Shown here one piece after another: positions 1 to 5,293 of a stretch of 5,401 nt of DNA. The stretch comes from UBA5436 sp964346085 (GTDB lineage: Bacteria; Bacillota; Clostridia; Saccharofermentanales; DTU023). A program made the translations under genes and the position numbers. The stretch covers positions 1-5,401 of the forward strand of contig CAYFSZ010000089.1 in the NCBI GenBank assembly GCA_964346085.1, written 5' to 3'. The first letter of the stretch is position 1. Each line of letters begins with the position of its first letter. The notes beneath the pieces are model-generated. The model was not told the origin of the DNA, did not search any database, and saw nothing but the letters and a program-made list of their open reading frames with translations.

Positions 1-120
1 ACTTGCTACATATATGGACGGAATACGCTGGGATTCAGCGATAAGCCGTACTTCGAGATGTAGCGATTTATTATGATTCAGCATGTAGCAATTTGCTACA
101 TGCGAATTATAGCAACAAGT
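1..120. repeat. Cluster of nested inverted repeats, possibly a MITE-like or structured element cut by the window edge
   Basis: Several complementary arms are packed into about 120 bases. GCTACAT (5-11) matches ATGTAGC (58-64) in inverted orientation, enclosing a CGCTG/CAGCG hairpin (26-30 and 36-40, 5-base loop). A second ATGTAGC (83-89) begins a near-perfect palindrome at 81-103, with arms GCATGTAGCAA and its complement around one central base. The outer edges also match imperfectly: ACTTGCTA (1-8) against TAGCAACAAGT (110-120), with a small insertion. No T-run follows the palindrome, so it does not look like a factor-independent terminator. No protein is supported here; frame 1 is open only from 1 to the TAG at 61-63. 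It could be a small non-autonomous element, an intergenic repeat family, or a protein-binding site. The left boundary is unknown. Confidence 0.55.
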
Positions 121-142
121 AATAACGAACATTTAAAACAAG

Positions 143-170
143 CAATCTTGCATATTCAATCTTGTTTATT
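143..170. repeat. Two tandem 14-bp units, flanked by inverted arms
   Basis: CAATCTTGCATATT (143-156) is followed directly by CAATCTTGTTTATT (157-170), identical at 12 of 14 positions. AAACAAG (136-142) and CTTGTTT (161-167) also form a 7-bp inverted repeat around an 18-base interval, so the stretch could fold as a hairpin followed by a pyrimidine-rich run (171-180). It could be a weak terminator for a gene left of the window, or a binding site upstream of the HU promoter. Neither reading is secure. Confidence 0.4.
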
Positions 171-264
171 GTCTTTTCCTATATCATTTATACTATAAAA
201 TTGTAACTTTTCTCATGAAAATTGCGTAAAATATTGATATATCGGGCTTTTCCATGTTTTTCGG

Positions 265-294
265 TTGACAAAACACCGACAAAACTAGCATAAT
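265..294 (+). promoter_or_regulatory. Promoter of the first HU gene
   Basis: A perfect -35 TTGACA (265-270) is followed after 18 bases by a -10 CATAAT (289-294; five of six consensus bases). The distance from the -10 to the HU start codon is 31 bases, the same as in the second HU copy. An inverted repeat GCATA/TATGC (288-292 and 298-302) overlaps the -10, and TCGGT/ACCGA (261-265 and 275-279) overlaps the -35. GACAAAAC occurs twice (267-274 and 278-285), exactly 11 bases apart. Confidence 0.8.
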
Positions 295-325
295 ACCTAT
301 GCATTTTAAATAAGGAGGCTTTTTT

Positions 326-601
326 ATGAATAAAACTGAATTAGTTGCTGCAGTAGCAGAAAAAACATTATTAAGCAAAAAAGATAGCCAAAAAGCAGTT
401 GATGCTTTATTCGAAACAATCACAGAAGAACTCGTTAAAGAAGAAAAAGTTACTTTAGTTGGTTTCGGAACATTTGAAGTTCGTCATCGTGCAGAACGTC
501 AAGGCAGAAATCCTGCAACAAAAGAAACTATCACAATTCCTGCTTCTAAATCACCTGCTTTCAAAGCTGGTAAAGCTTTAAAAGACAGAGTTAACGGATA
601 A
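326..601 (+). CDS. hup: HU-family histone-like DNA-binding protein, copy 1
   Basis: This 91-residue protein is full length for HU (normally about 90). HU is a small basic dimer that binds and bends DNA with little sequence specificity, compacts the nucleoid, and helps replication, repair and recombination complexes. The sequence shows the helical N-terminal dimerisation part (MNKTELVAAVAEKT), the GFGTF signature at residues 46-50, and the beta-arm with R61-N62-P63, whose proline in known HU structures intercalates into DNA. It ends in the usual AFKAGKALKD segment. The start is fixed by AAGGAGG at 312-318, 7 bases before ATG. It has its own promoter and terminator, so it is monocistronic. It is identical in protein to the gene at 1477-1752; only two silent changes, in codons 2 and 4, separate the reading frames. 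IHF subunits are a related alternative, but this length and an unpaired gene favour HU. Confidence 0.96.
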   Translation: MNKTELVAAVAEKTLLSKKDSQKAVDALFETITEELVKEEKVTLVGFGTFEVRHRAERQGRNPATKETITIPASKSPAFKAGKALKDRVNG

Positions 602-651
602 TCTGTTCGCATTAAATATGTTTTTTAGGCTATCGATTGATAGCCTTTTTT
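338..651 (+). repeat. Exact 314-bp direct repeat, left copy (HU codon 5 to terminator)
   Basis: By base-by-base reading, 338-651 is identical to 1489-1802. It covers HU from codon 5 through the stop codon, the 3' untranslated part and the terminator stem. Identity ends within the T-run (six T here, seven in the other copy). Left of 338 the two copies still align without gaps for about 70 bases, but with many substitutions. Confidence 0.95.
627..651 (+). terminator. Factor-independent terminator of the first HU gene
   Basis: AGGCTATC (627-634), loop GATT, and GATAGCCT (639-646) form an 8-bp stem with a 4-base loop, followed by a run of six T (646-651). It begins 25 bases after the HU stop codon. 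The complementary strand has no U-run after the stem, so it should act mainly on the HU transcript and not on the convergent zinc-ribbon gene. Confidence 0.92.
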
Positions 652-685
652 ATTTTCATTTTTTCTTGAACGAGGAATTATCCTA

Positions 686-1315
686 TCACTTCTTTTTATT
701 ATTAAAGAAATATTTTTCATCAGCATAGATTAATTCTACTTCTGACCCGACAGGGTATTTTTTATATGTTTGATTTGTATTGATATCTAGCATTTTGAGA
801 GAAGGATGATTTACTTTTACTTCCATAATCTGTACTGGTCGATCGTTAATCATATAATTACCAGGACGATAAGATCTGAGGATTCCTTTGATAGCTGTCC
901 CTTTGTCTATATGCTTTTTATACTCTCTTCTTTCTTTCAATGGTTTAGACAAAACAAAACCACCTATAGCAACGAAAATTAGAGGGAATAAAGACATCAC
1001 CGAAAACATAGATGCTGATGGTGTTGAAAATGCAATAAGATTGAAAATGGTAAAAATAAATAATCCCACTCCAAAAAATATACCGCCGAACAATAGCATA
1101 AAAATTTGTACTCCTGCAGTTATCGCTTTTTCAACTGGAAGATTACGATCCTCATAGCGATTTTTCGTTTCAATATCATCAATAGATGTAGTGCTAGTTG
1201 AAGATTTAATCACACGTTCCTTAATCATTGATGTGTTACAGTATGTACAATTGTCTTTTCCTATATTGGCTGCACCACAATTTGGGCAACGATCATAATA
1301 TGTTAACTTTTCCAT
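686..1315 (-). CDS. Zinc-ribbon membrane protein with a soluble C-terminal domain, function unknown
   Basis: I do not recognise a named family. The 209-residue protein starts with a zinc ribbon: C10-P-N-C13-G and C23-T-Y-C26, a spacing typical of small structural zinc ribbons at the N-terminus of Bacillota membrane proteins. A polar Ser/Thr-rich linker (about 35-60) follows, then two hydrophobic segments (about 68-97 and 104-123). The basic stretch KPLKERREYKKH (124-135) probably lies on the cytoplasmic side. Residues 140-205 look like a small beta-rich domain ending in YPVGSEVELIYAD, which resembles the tail of DUF3592-type proteins; that comparison is from memory. The start is supported by AAGGAGA (1319-1325 on this strand), just upstream of ATG. 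It converges on the first HU gene and diverges from the second. No clear promoter or terminator was found; TATGAT-like sequences upstream lack a good -35. Confidence 0.8.
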   Translation of the reverse strand: MEKLTYYDRCPNCGAANIGKDNCTYCNTSMIKERVIKSSTSTTSIDDIETKNRYEDRNLPVEKAITAGVQIFMLLFGGIFFGVGLFIFTIFNLIAFSTPSASMFSVMSLFPLIFVAIGGFVLSKPLKERREYKKHIDKGTAIKGILRSYRPGNYMINDRPVQIMEVKVNHPSLKMLDINTNQTYKKYPVGSEVELIYADEKYFFNNKKK

Positions 1316-1415
1316 TATTCTCCTTAGTAAACATTAAGCGTGTCATGTTTTTTCAATTAATATCATCATATAAAATTTTGTCTGAAAAGAAAATCTTTGA
1401 TATTTAAGTAAATCA

Positions 1416-1445
1416 TTGACATTCAACCTTGAAACAAAGCATAAT
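1416..1445 (+). promoter_or_regulatory. Promoter of the second HU gene
   Basis: TTGACA (1416-1421) and CATAAT (1440-1445) lie 18 bases apart, the same spacing as for the first HU copy. The -10 and following bases GCATAATACC (1439-1448) are conserved between copies, including a GCAT/ATGC inverted repeat (1439-1442 and 1450-1453). The 18-base spacer itself is largely different from copy 1 and lacks the paired GACAAAAC motif. The upstream side is shared with the divergent zinc-ribbon gene starting at 1315. Confidence 0.8.
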
Positions 1446-1476
1446 ACCAATGCAAATTAAGTAAGGAGAGTTTCAT

Positions 1477-1752
1477 ATGAACAAAACAGAATTAGTTGCT
1501 GCAGTAGCAGAAAAAACATTATTAAGCAAAAAAGATAGCCAAAAAGCAGTTGATGCTTTATTCGAAACAATCACAGAAGAACTCGTTAAAGAAGAAAAAG
1601 TTACTTTAGTTGGTTTCGGAACATTTGAAGTTCGTCATCGTGCAGAACGTCAAGGCAGAAATCCTGCAACAAAAGAAACTATCACAATTCCTGCTTCTAA
1701 ATCACCTGCTTTCAAAGCTGGTAAAGCTTTAAAAGACAGAGTTAACGGATAA
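1477..1752 (+). CDS. hup: HU-family histone-like DNA-binding protein, copy 2
   Basis: The 91-residue protein is identical to the product of 326-601, with the same GFGTF signature (46-50) and R61-N62-P63 arm tip, so the two genes should feed one HU pool. AAGGAG at 1463-1468 sits 8 bases before ATG. The only differences within the frame are silent: AAC for AAT in codon 2 and ACA for ACT in codon 4. The rest of the gene and its terminator match the other copy base for base. The promoter and leader align without gaps but with only about 70 % identity, so the two copies could differ in expression while making the same protein. It is a single-gene unit convergent with the Spo0A-like gene, whose stop codon lies only 10 bases past the T-run. 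Confidence 0.96.
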   Translation: MNKTELVAAVAEKTLLSKKDSQKAVDALFETITEELVKEEKVTLVGFGTFEVRHRAERQGRNPATKETITIPASKSPAFKAGKALKDRVNG

Positions 1753-1802
1753 TCTGTTCGCATTAAATATGTTTTTTAGGCTATCGATTGATAGCCTTTT
1801 TT
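1489..1802 (+). repeat. Exact 314-bp direct repeat, right copy
   Basis: This is the partner of 338-651, offset by 1151 bases, in the same orientation. The two copies flank the zinc-ribbon gene, so homologous recombination between them would remove that gene and leave one hybrid HU gene. Confidence 0.95.
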
Positions 1803-1803
1803 T
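1778..1803 (+). terminator. Factor-independent terminator of the second HU gene
   Basis: This is the same 8-bp stem (AGGCTATC/GATAGCCT, loop GATT) as in copy 1, with seven T (1797-1803) instead of six. It lies between the convergent ends of HU copy 2 and the Spo0A-like gene. On the minus strand no U-run follows the stem. Confidence 0.92.
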
Positions 1804-1812
1804 ATTATTGTT

Positions 1813-2427
1813 CTACTTGTTCCTATTTTGAAGCATCTCCTTTGCTTCCTGTACTAGAATATTCAGCGAATTCCGATTGCTGGAGGATCGTTGTCCTTTC
1901 TCATACAAAAAATTTGCTTTAATGCCCTGCTGCTTCAGCTTCTTTTCTTTTAATTCTTGCTTATGAAAAATATAGCGTATTGAATAGCTCACTTTTTCGA
2001 CAGTACAATGGAACTTTTCAGCAATTAGTGGATATAAATCGTTGGATAATGAAAGCATTAACGCTTCATCTTCAATCAAAGCAATTAACATATATCGCAG
2101 AAATGTTGTCCCAATCAGTTTCTGATCAAACTCATATTTTCTAAGCAGTCGTTCAACTATACTTTCAACGTAATTGTCTTTTTGCGTGACATAATTGAAT
2201 TTTTTCTCCATCAATTGCATTGTGACTTCATTTACTTTTTGAAATACATTGGGTAACCCTTTTCTCGCATCTACGATATAATGCATATTGCCTTGTAAAT
2301 CAGAAAAGCCAACCAGTCCATGTTTTTTCATTTCAATGTTAAACTTAGAGAATATTTCCTTATTTGAACTACATATGGAAAAATGAAGCTCTGGGGTTTG
2401 ATGATATCTCGTGATTTTACTTTGCAT
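1813..2427 (-). CDS. Spo0A C-terminal-domain transcription regulator lacking a normal receiver
   Basis: Residues about 88-156 of this 204-residue protein align well with the DNA-binding domain of Spo0A, the master sporulation regulator. The segment G106-T-T-F-L-R-Y matches the Spo0A GYLYLREAI helix, and LYPLIAEKFHCTVEKVSYSIRY (131-152) matches the helix-turn-helix that in Bacillus Spo0A reads LYPDIAKKFNTTASRVERAIRH. R151 corresponds to Spo0A R217, but E213 and R214 become S147 and Y148, so its target is probably not a standard 0A box. The first 80 residues are not a standard receiver: the acidic pocket is absent (CSSN at 19-22) and the domain is too short. A basic tail (158-204) follows. Start: GGAGGT (2434-2439) lies 6 bases before ATG, with its own promoter upstream. 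DNA binding is well supported; targets and signal are unknown. It is too divergent to be called Spo0A itself. Confidence 0.8.
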   Translation of the reverse strand: MQSKITRYHQTPELHFSICSSNKEIFSKFNIEMKKHGLVGFSDLQGNMHYIVDARKGLPNVFQKVNEVTMQLMEKKFNYVTQKDNYVESIVERLLRKYEFDQKLIGTTFLRYMLIALIEDEALMLSLSNDLYPLIAEKFHCTVEKVSYSIRYIFHKQELKEKKLKQQGIKANFLYEKGQRSSSNRNSLNILVQEAKEMLQNRNK

Positions 2428-2486
2428 GATTCTACCTCCATTAGAGAATTAAAAATGGATGGTAAATAAAAGAATTTGATATTTAC

Positions 2487-2514
2487 ATTATAAAGAAATT
2501 TATTCTAATTGCAA
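2487..2514 (-). promoter_or_regulatory. Promoter of the Spo0A-like gene
   Basis: On the minus strand, TTGCAA (2509-2514) and a perfect TATAAT (2487-2492) are separated by 16 bases. The transcript would start near 2480, leaving a leader of about 50 bases. A short CCATT/AATGG inverted repeat next to the strong GGAGGT ribosome site in that leader may be incidental. The promoter suggests this gene is expressed apart from the ligA pair upstream. Confidence 0.65.
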
Positions 2515-2527
2515 ATATTTAATACAA

Positions 2528-2539
2528 AATCTATAGATT
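2528..2539. repeat. 12-bp perfect palindrome after the membrane-protein gene
   Basis: AATCTATAGATT lies immediately after the TGA stop (2541-2543) of the minus-strand gene. As RNA it gives only a 4-bp AT-rich stem and is followed on that strand by TTGTATT, so it is at best a weak terminator. It could also be a binding site just upstream of the next promoter. Confidence 0.35.
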
Positions 2540-2540
2540 A

Positions 2541-3047
2541 TCATTGCGTAGATTCTGATGTTTCAGAAATCTCTTCTAATGAAACTATTTCAGTAGAAGT
2601 TGTATCAATTTCCTCTTCAATAACTGGAATCAAGGCCTCCTCATTTGGCAACGTCTCAACTTTTTCTTGCTGAATGATAATTTTTGTATTTGGCAAATAG
2701 GTAAATTCATAATTTGTATTTTCTTCTATTGATTCAAATTGTCTAGACAATAAATATGTCTGATCATCGGTTATTAATCGATTCTTATTGAGCGTAATAT
2801 CTGCACTATTCACCTGCAACAATTTCACATTGTTTTGAAAAATATTGACTGTATCTAAAAGTCTTGGGAATGTATCTAGCGTGATAAGAAAATACAGAAT
2901 AACAACGACAACGACTGGCATTAAAAAAGATATTCCTCGCTTATTTTGCCTTGTCAAATTCACTTTTAGATGGTGGATTACGACAATTGTTAATCCAATA
3001 GCAATGCTTATACTAGCAATTAATGTTAATAAAAAGAATACTGTCAT
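2541..3047 (-). CDS. Small two-helix membrane protein encoded downstream of ligA, function unknown
   Basis: No family is recognised. The 168-residue protein has two hydrophobic helices (about 2-25 and 39-58) joined by the basic loop HHLKVNLTRQNKRG. By the positive-inside rule this puts the loop in the cytoplasm and the C-terminal part outside. Residues 75-125 look beta-rich, ending in YEFTYLPNTKIII, a style seen at the end of small beta-barrel domains. Residues 133-168 form an acidic, Ser/Thr/Glu-rich, probably disordered tail. There is no lipobox or cell-wall anchor motif. The start is set by GAGGA at 3056-3060, 8 bases before ATG; another ATG at 3049-3051 is out of frame. It begins 30 bases after the ligA stop with no terminator between, so it is very likely co-transcribed with ligA. 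That pairing alone does not imply a role in DNA repair. Confidence 0.75.
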   Translation of the reverse strand: MTVFFLLTLIASISIAIGLTIVVIHHLKVNLTRQNKRGISFLMPVVVVVILYFLITLDTFPRLLDTVNIFQNNVKLLQVNSADITLNKNRLITDDQTYLLSRQFESIEENTNYEFTYLPNTKIIIQQEKVETLPNEEALIPVIEEEIDTTSTEIVSLEEISETSESTQ

Positions 3048-3077
3048 TCATCTTTTCCTCAATATCTATTATCAAAC

Positions 3078-5201
3078 TCAGTTTATCATATTTAGTAAAT
3101 CTTGTTCGCTAAGAATGGTTATCTGCAAATCTTTCGCTTTATCGAGCTTGCTACCTGCATTTTCTCCGGCTACAACAAAATCTGTTTTACTTGAAACTGA
3201 AGAAGTCACTTTCCCACCATTTTGTTCAATTAGCTTTTTTGCTTCTGATCTACCCATTGTGGCTAAAGTTCCAGTTAGAACAAAAATTTTATCAGTTAAA
3301 GCTGATTCCTTGTTTTCAACATTCTGATATTCTAAAGTTAATCCGGCAGCTTGGAAAGCCTCCATTGTTTTTTCACTCTCTTCTTGATTAAAAAATTCAA
3401 CGAGAGATTTTGCTGCATTCGGGCCAACATCAGGAACAACTTGCAATTCTTCCTCATTTGCCGCCATCAATTTCTCAATTGTCGGGAAATACCTCACAAT
3501 ATTTTTTGCGGTTTGTGGTCCAATATGATGAATCCCAAGTGCAGTAATTACCCGGTCAAAACTTTGGTTTTTTGACAATTCAATCGCATTTAGTAAATTA
3601 TCGACACGTTTCTCTCGTCCGACATCCCCCTCTTCGATTAATTTTTCACGTTGCTCTTTTAAGTGATAAATATCTGTGAGATGGCGAAGATAGCCTTTTT
3701 CCCATAGTTTTTGCACAGAGGATTCTCCAAGTCCCGCAATATCCATCGCATCTTTTGAGGCAAAATAAGCTAATTTACGCGTCATTTGCGCCGAACAATC
3801 AATGCCAGTGCAATATAAATTCGCTCCATCATCTAAATAATCTGTCGGTGCTCCACAAATCGGACAAAATTCTGGTAATACAAAAGGCTCAGGATTTCCT
3901 TCCCTTTTTGTATAATCAACCGCAATGACGGCAGGAATAATATCTCCGCCTTTATGCACGGTTACTGTATCTCCAACTCGAATATCTAATGTATTGATAT
4001 ATTCTTGATTATGTAATGTTGCTCTAGAAATAGTCGTTTGTGCAATCACAACAGGCTCTAAAATGGCCATAGGTGTAATGCGTCCAGTTCTCCCTACCTG
4101 CACTGTCAAATCTTTGACAATCGTTGTCTGTTGTTCTGGTGGATATTTATAAGCAACCGCCCAGCGCGGAACTTTGGAGCTATTTCCCATTTGCTCACGC
4201 ATTGCTAAAGAATCAACCTTGATGACTGCTCCATCAATACCATAATCGAGATGCGGTCTTTTTTCATGAATATCATCAATCGCAGAGAAAATCTCTTCAT
4301 CAGTATCACATAAATAATAATGTGGACTGACCGGGAATCCTAATTTTTTTAAATAATCTAATGTTTCATGATGAGTTTCAAACGGACAATTCTCCCACAA
4401 TTGCACGTTAAAAATAAAAATGCTGAGTCCACGTTCTCGAACAATATTCGGGTCTAATTGCCTTAATGTTCCAGCAGCAGAATTTCTCGGATTCGCAAAA
4501 ATTTTACCCCCCATTGCTTCCTGCTTCGCGTTGATTTCTTGAAAACGTTGATGACTCATATAAATTTCGCCACGAATCAACAAGTCAGTAATCGCTTCAT
4601 GTATCACTTGTGGAACTGTTTGAATTTGGCGAACATTTTCAGTGACAACTTCTCCTGAACCGACGCCATCTCCTCTTGTTAAAGCTTGTGTCAAAACACC
4701 ATTCACGTATTGTAAACTGATTGATAAACCATCGATTTTTTGTTCTACAATGAACTTAGCATTAGGAAATTCTTTACGAACTGTATTCAAAAATGCTTGC
4801 ACTTCTCCCTTAGAAAAAACATCTGTTAAACTAAGCATCGGCACACGATGAGGTGCAGAAACAAATTGAGAGGATACCTCTCCTCCGACATGTTCTGTTG
4901 GGGAATGTTCAATTTTGAATTGAGGATAATCTGCTTCTAATTTTTTCAAACGGTGCATCAATAAATCATATTCTGCATCGCTAACAATTGGATTATCTTG
5001 ATCATAATAAGCTTGATTCAAGCGCTCTAACTCATATGAAAGACGCTTCATTTCAGAAGCGATTGCTTGCTCAAATTGTTCTACGCTTTGCGCGTTCACG
5101 TCATCTGTTTTTACTTTTGCTTCTGTATCATCCGCAAACAAAGTATCGAATGAAAGCTGCTCCTGTTGCTTTTTCGTTTTTAGCTCATGTTTATCAATCA
5201 T
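3078..5201 (-). CDS. ligA: NAD-dependent DNA ligase LigA with an N-terminal extension
   Basis: LigA seals nicks in duplex DNA (Okazaki fragments, repair) using NAD+ as AMP donor. All domains are present. Domain Ia has the NMN-binding residues Y65, Y66, D75, Y78 and D79. The adenylation domain has the nucleotidyl lysine K155 in KIDG, RGE (210-212), DGAVIKV (323-329) and K352 in VAYKYPP. An OB fold follows, then a Cys4 zinc finger (C446, C449, C464, C469), helix-hairpin-helix repeats (about 487-604, including GIHHIGPQTAKN and VPDVGPNAAKS) and a C-terminal BRCT domain (about 634-706). At 707 residues it exceeds the usual 665-675, because about 40 residues precede domain Ia. The start has GGGG 5 bases upstream and a good promoter. 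M51 would cut into the Ia helix and lacks support, so I keep the long form. It sits downstream of a histidine kinase gene; I see no pcrA, its common neighbour in many Bacillota. Confidence 0.97.
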   Translation of the reverse strand: MIDKHELKTKKQQEQLSFDTLFADDTEAKVKTDDVNAQSVEQFEQAIASEMKRLSYELERLNQAYYDQDNPIVSDAEYDLLMHRLKKLEADYPQFKIEHSPTEHVGGEVSSQFVSAPHRVPMLSLTDVFSKGEVQAFLNTVRKEFPNAKFIVEQKIDGLSISLQYVNGVLTQALTRGDGVGSGEVVTENVRQIQTVPQVIHEAITDLLIRGEIYMSHQRFQEINAKQEAMGGKIFANPRNSAAGTLRQLDPNIVRERGLSIFIFNVQLWENCPFETHHETLDYLKKLGFPVSPHYYLCDTDEEIFSAIDDIHEKRPHLDYGIDGAVIKVDSLAMREQMGNSSKVPRWAVAYKYPPEQQTTIVKDLTVQVGRTGRITPMAILEPVVIAQTTISRATLHNQEYINTLDIRVGDTVTVHKGGDIIPAVIAVDYTKREGNPEPFVLPEFCPICGAPTDYLDDGANLYCTGIDCSAQMTRKLAYFASKDAMDIAGLGESSVQKLWEKGYLRHLTDIYHLKEQREKLIEEGDVGREKRVDNLLNAIELSKNQSFDRVITALGIHHIGPQTAKNIVRYFPTIEKLMAANEEELQVVPDVGPNAAKSLVEFFNQEESEKTMEAFQAAGLTLEYQNVENKESALTDKIFVLTGTLATMGRSEAKKLIEQNGGKVTSSVSSKTDFVVAGENAGSKLDKAKDLQITILSEQDLLNMIN

Positions 5202-5232
5202 AATATCCCCAATCTGATTTGAGTTATGTTTT

Positions 5233-5261
5233 ATTTTAACAAATCTCTATTCTTTCGTTAA
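5233..5261 (-). promoter_or_regulatory. Promoter of ligA, extended -10 type
   Basis: On the minus strand, TTAACG (5256-5261; four of six consensus bases) is followed after 17 bases by TAAAAT (5233-5238; five of six). TG one base before the -10 gives TGTTAAAAT, an extended -10 that compensates for the weaker -35. The leader would be about 25 bases. This suggests ligA is transcribed independently of the histidine kinase upstream. No convincing terminator lies between the two genes, so read-through is possible. Confidence 0.6.
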
Positions 5262-5293
5262 GCAAAACCAGTGTTTGAGAATATAAACGATGC

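Noticed and set aside
1..63. Possible C-terminal end of a plus-strand gene (frame 1, 20 codons to TAG)
   Set aside because: The stretch is short, unrecognised and full of inverted repeats; other frames are open for similar lengths, so coding is not supported.
81..103. 23-bp palindrome read as a terminator
   Set aside because: No T-run follows on either strand, so a factor-independent terminator is unlikely.
193..423. Minus-strand 76-codon open frame across the HU promoter and gene start
   Set aside because: It overlaps the HU promoter and coding region, has no ribosome site, and its composition is that of a shadow frame.
888..1157. Plus-strand 89-codon open frame inside the zinc-ribbon gene
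   Set aside because: It is antisense to a gene with clear zinc-ribbon and membrane features and has no supporting start signals.
1995..2002. Exact 0A-box-like TGTCGAAA on the minus strand
   Set aside because: It lies inside the Spo0A-like coding region and simply encodes part of Thr-Val-Glu-Lys; an 8-bp match in AT-rich DNA is expected by chance.
2845..3575. Plus-strand open frames antisense to ligA and the membrane protein
   Set aside because: They overlap well-supported genes on the other strand and have no recognisable domains or ribosome sites.
4642..5203. Plus-strand open frames antisense to the LigA N-terminal half
   Set aside because: They are shadows of the conserved ligase reading frame.
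5262..5293. Terminator between the histidine kinase and ligA
   Set aside because: Only a 4-5 bp imperfect CAAAC/GTTTG stem without a U-run is visible.
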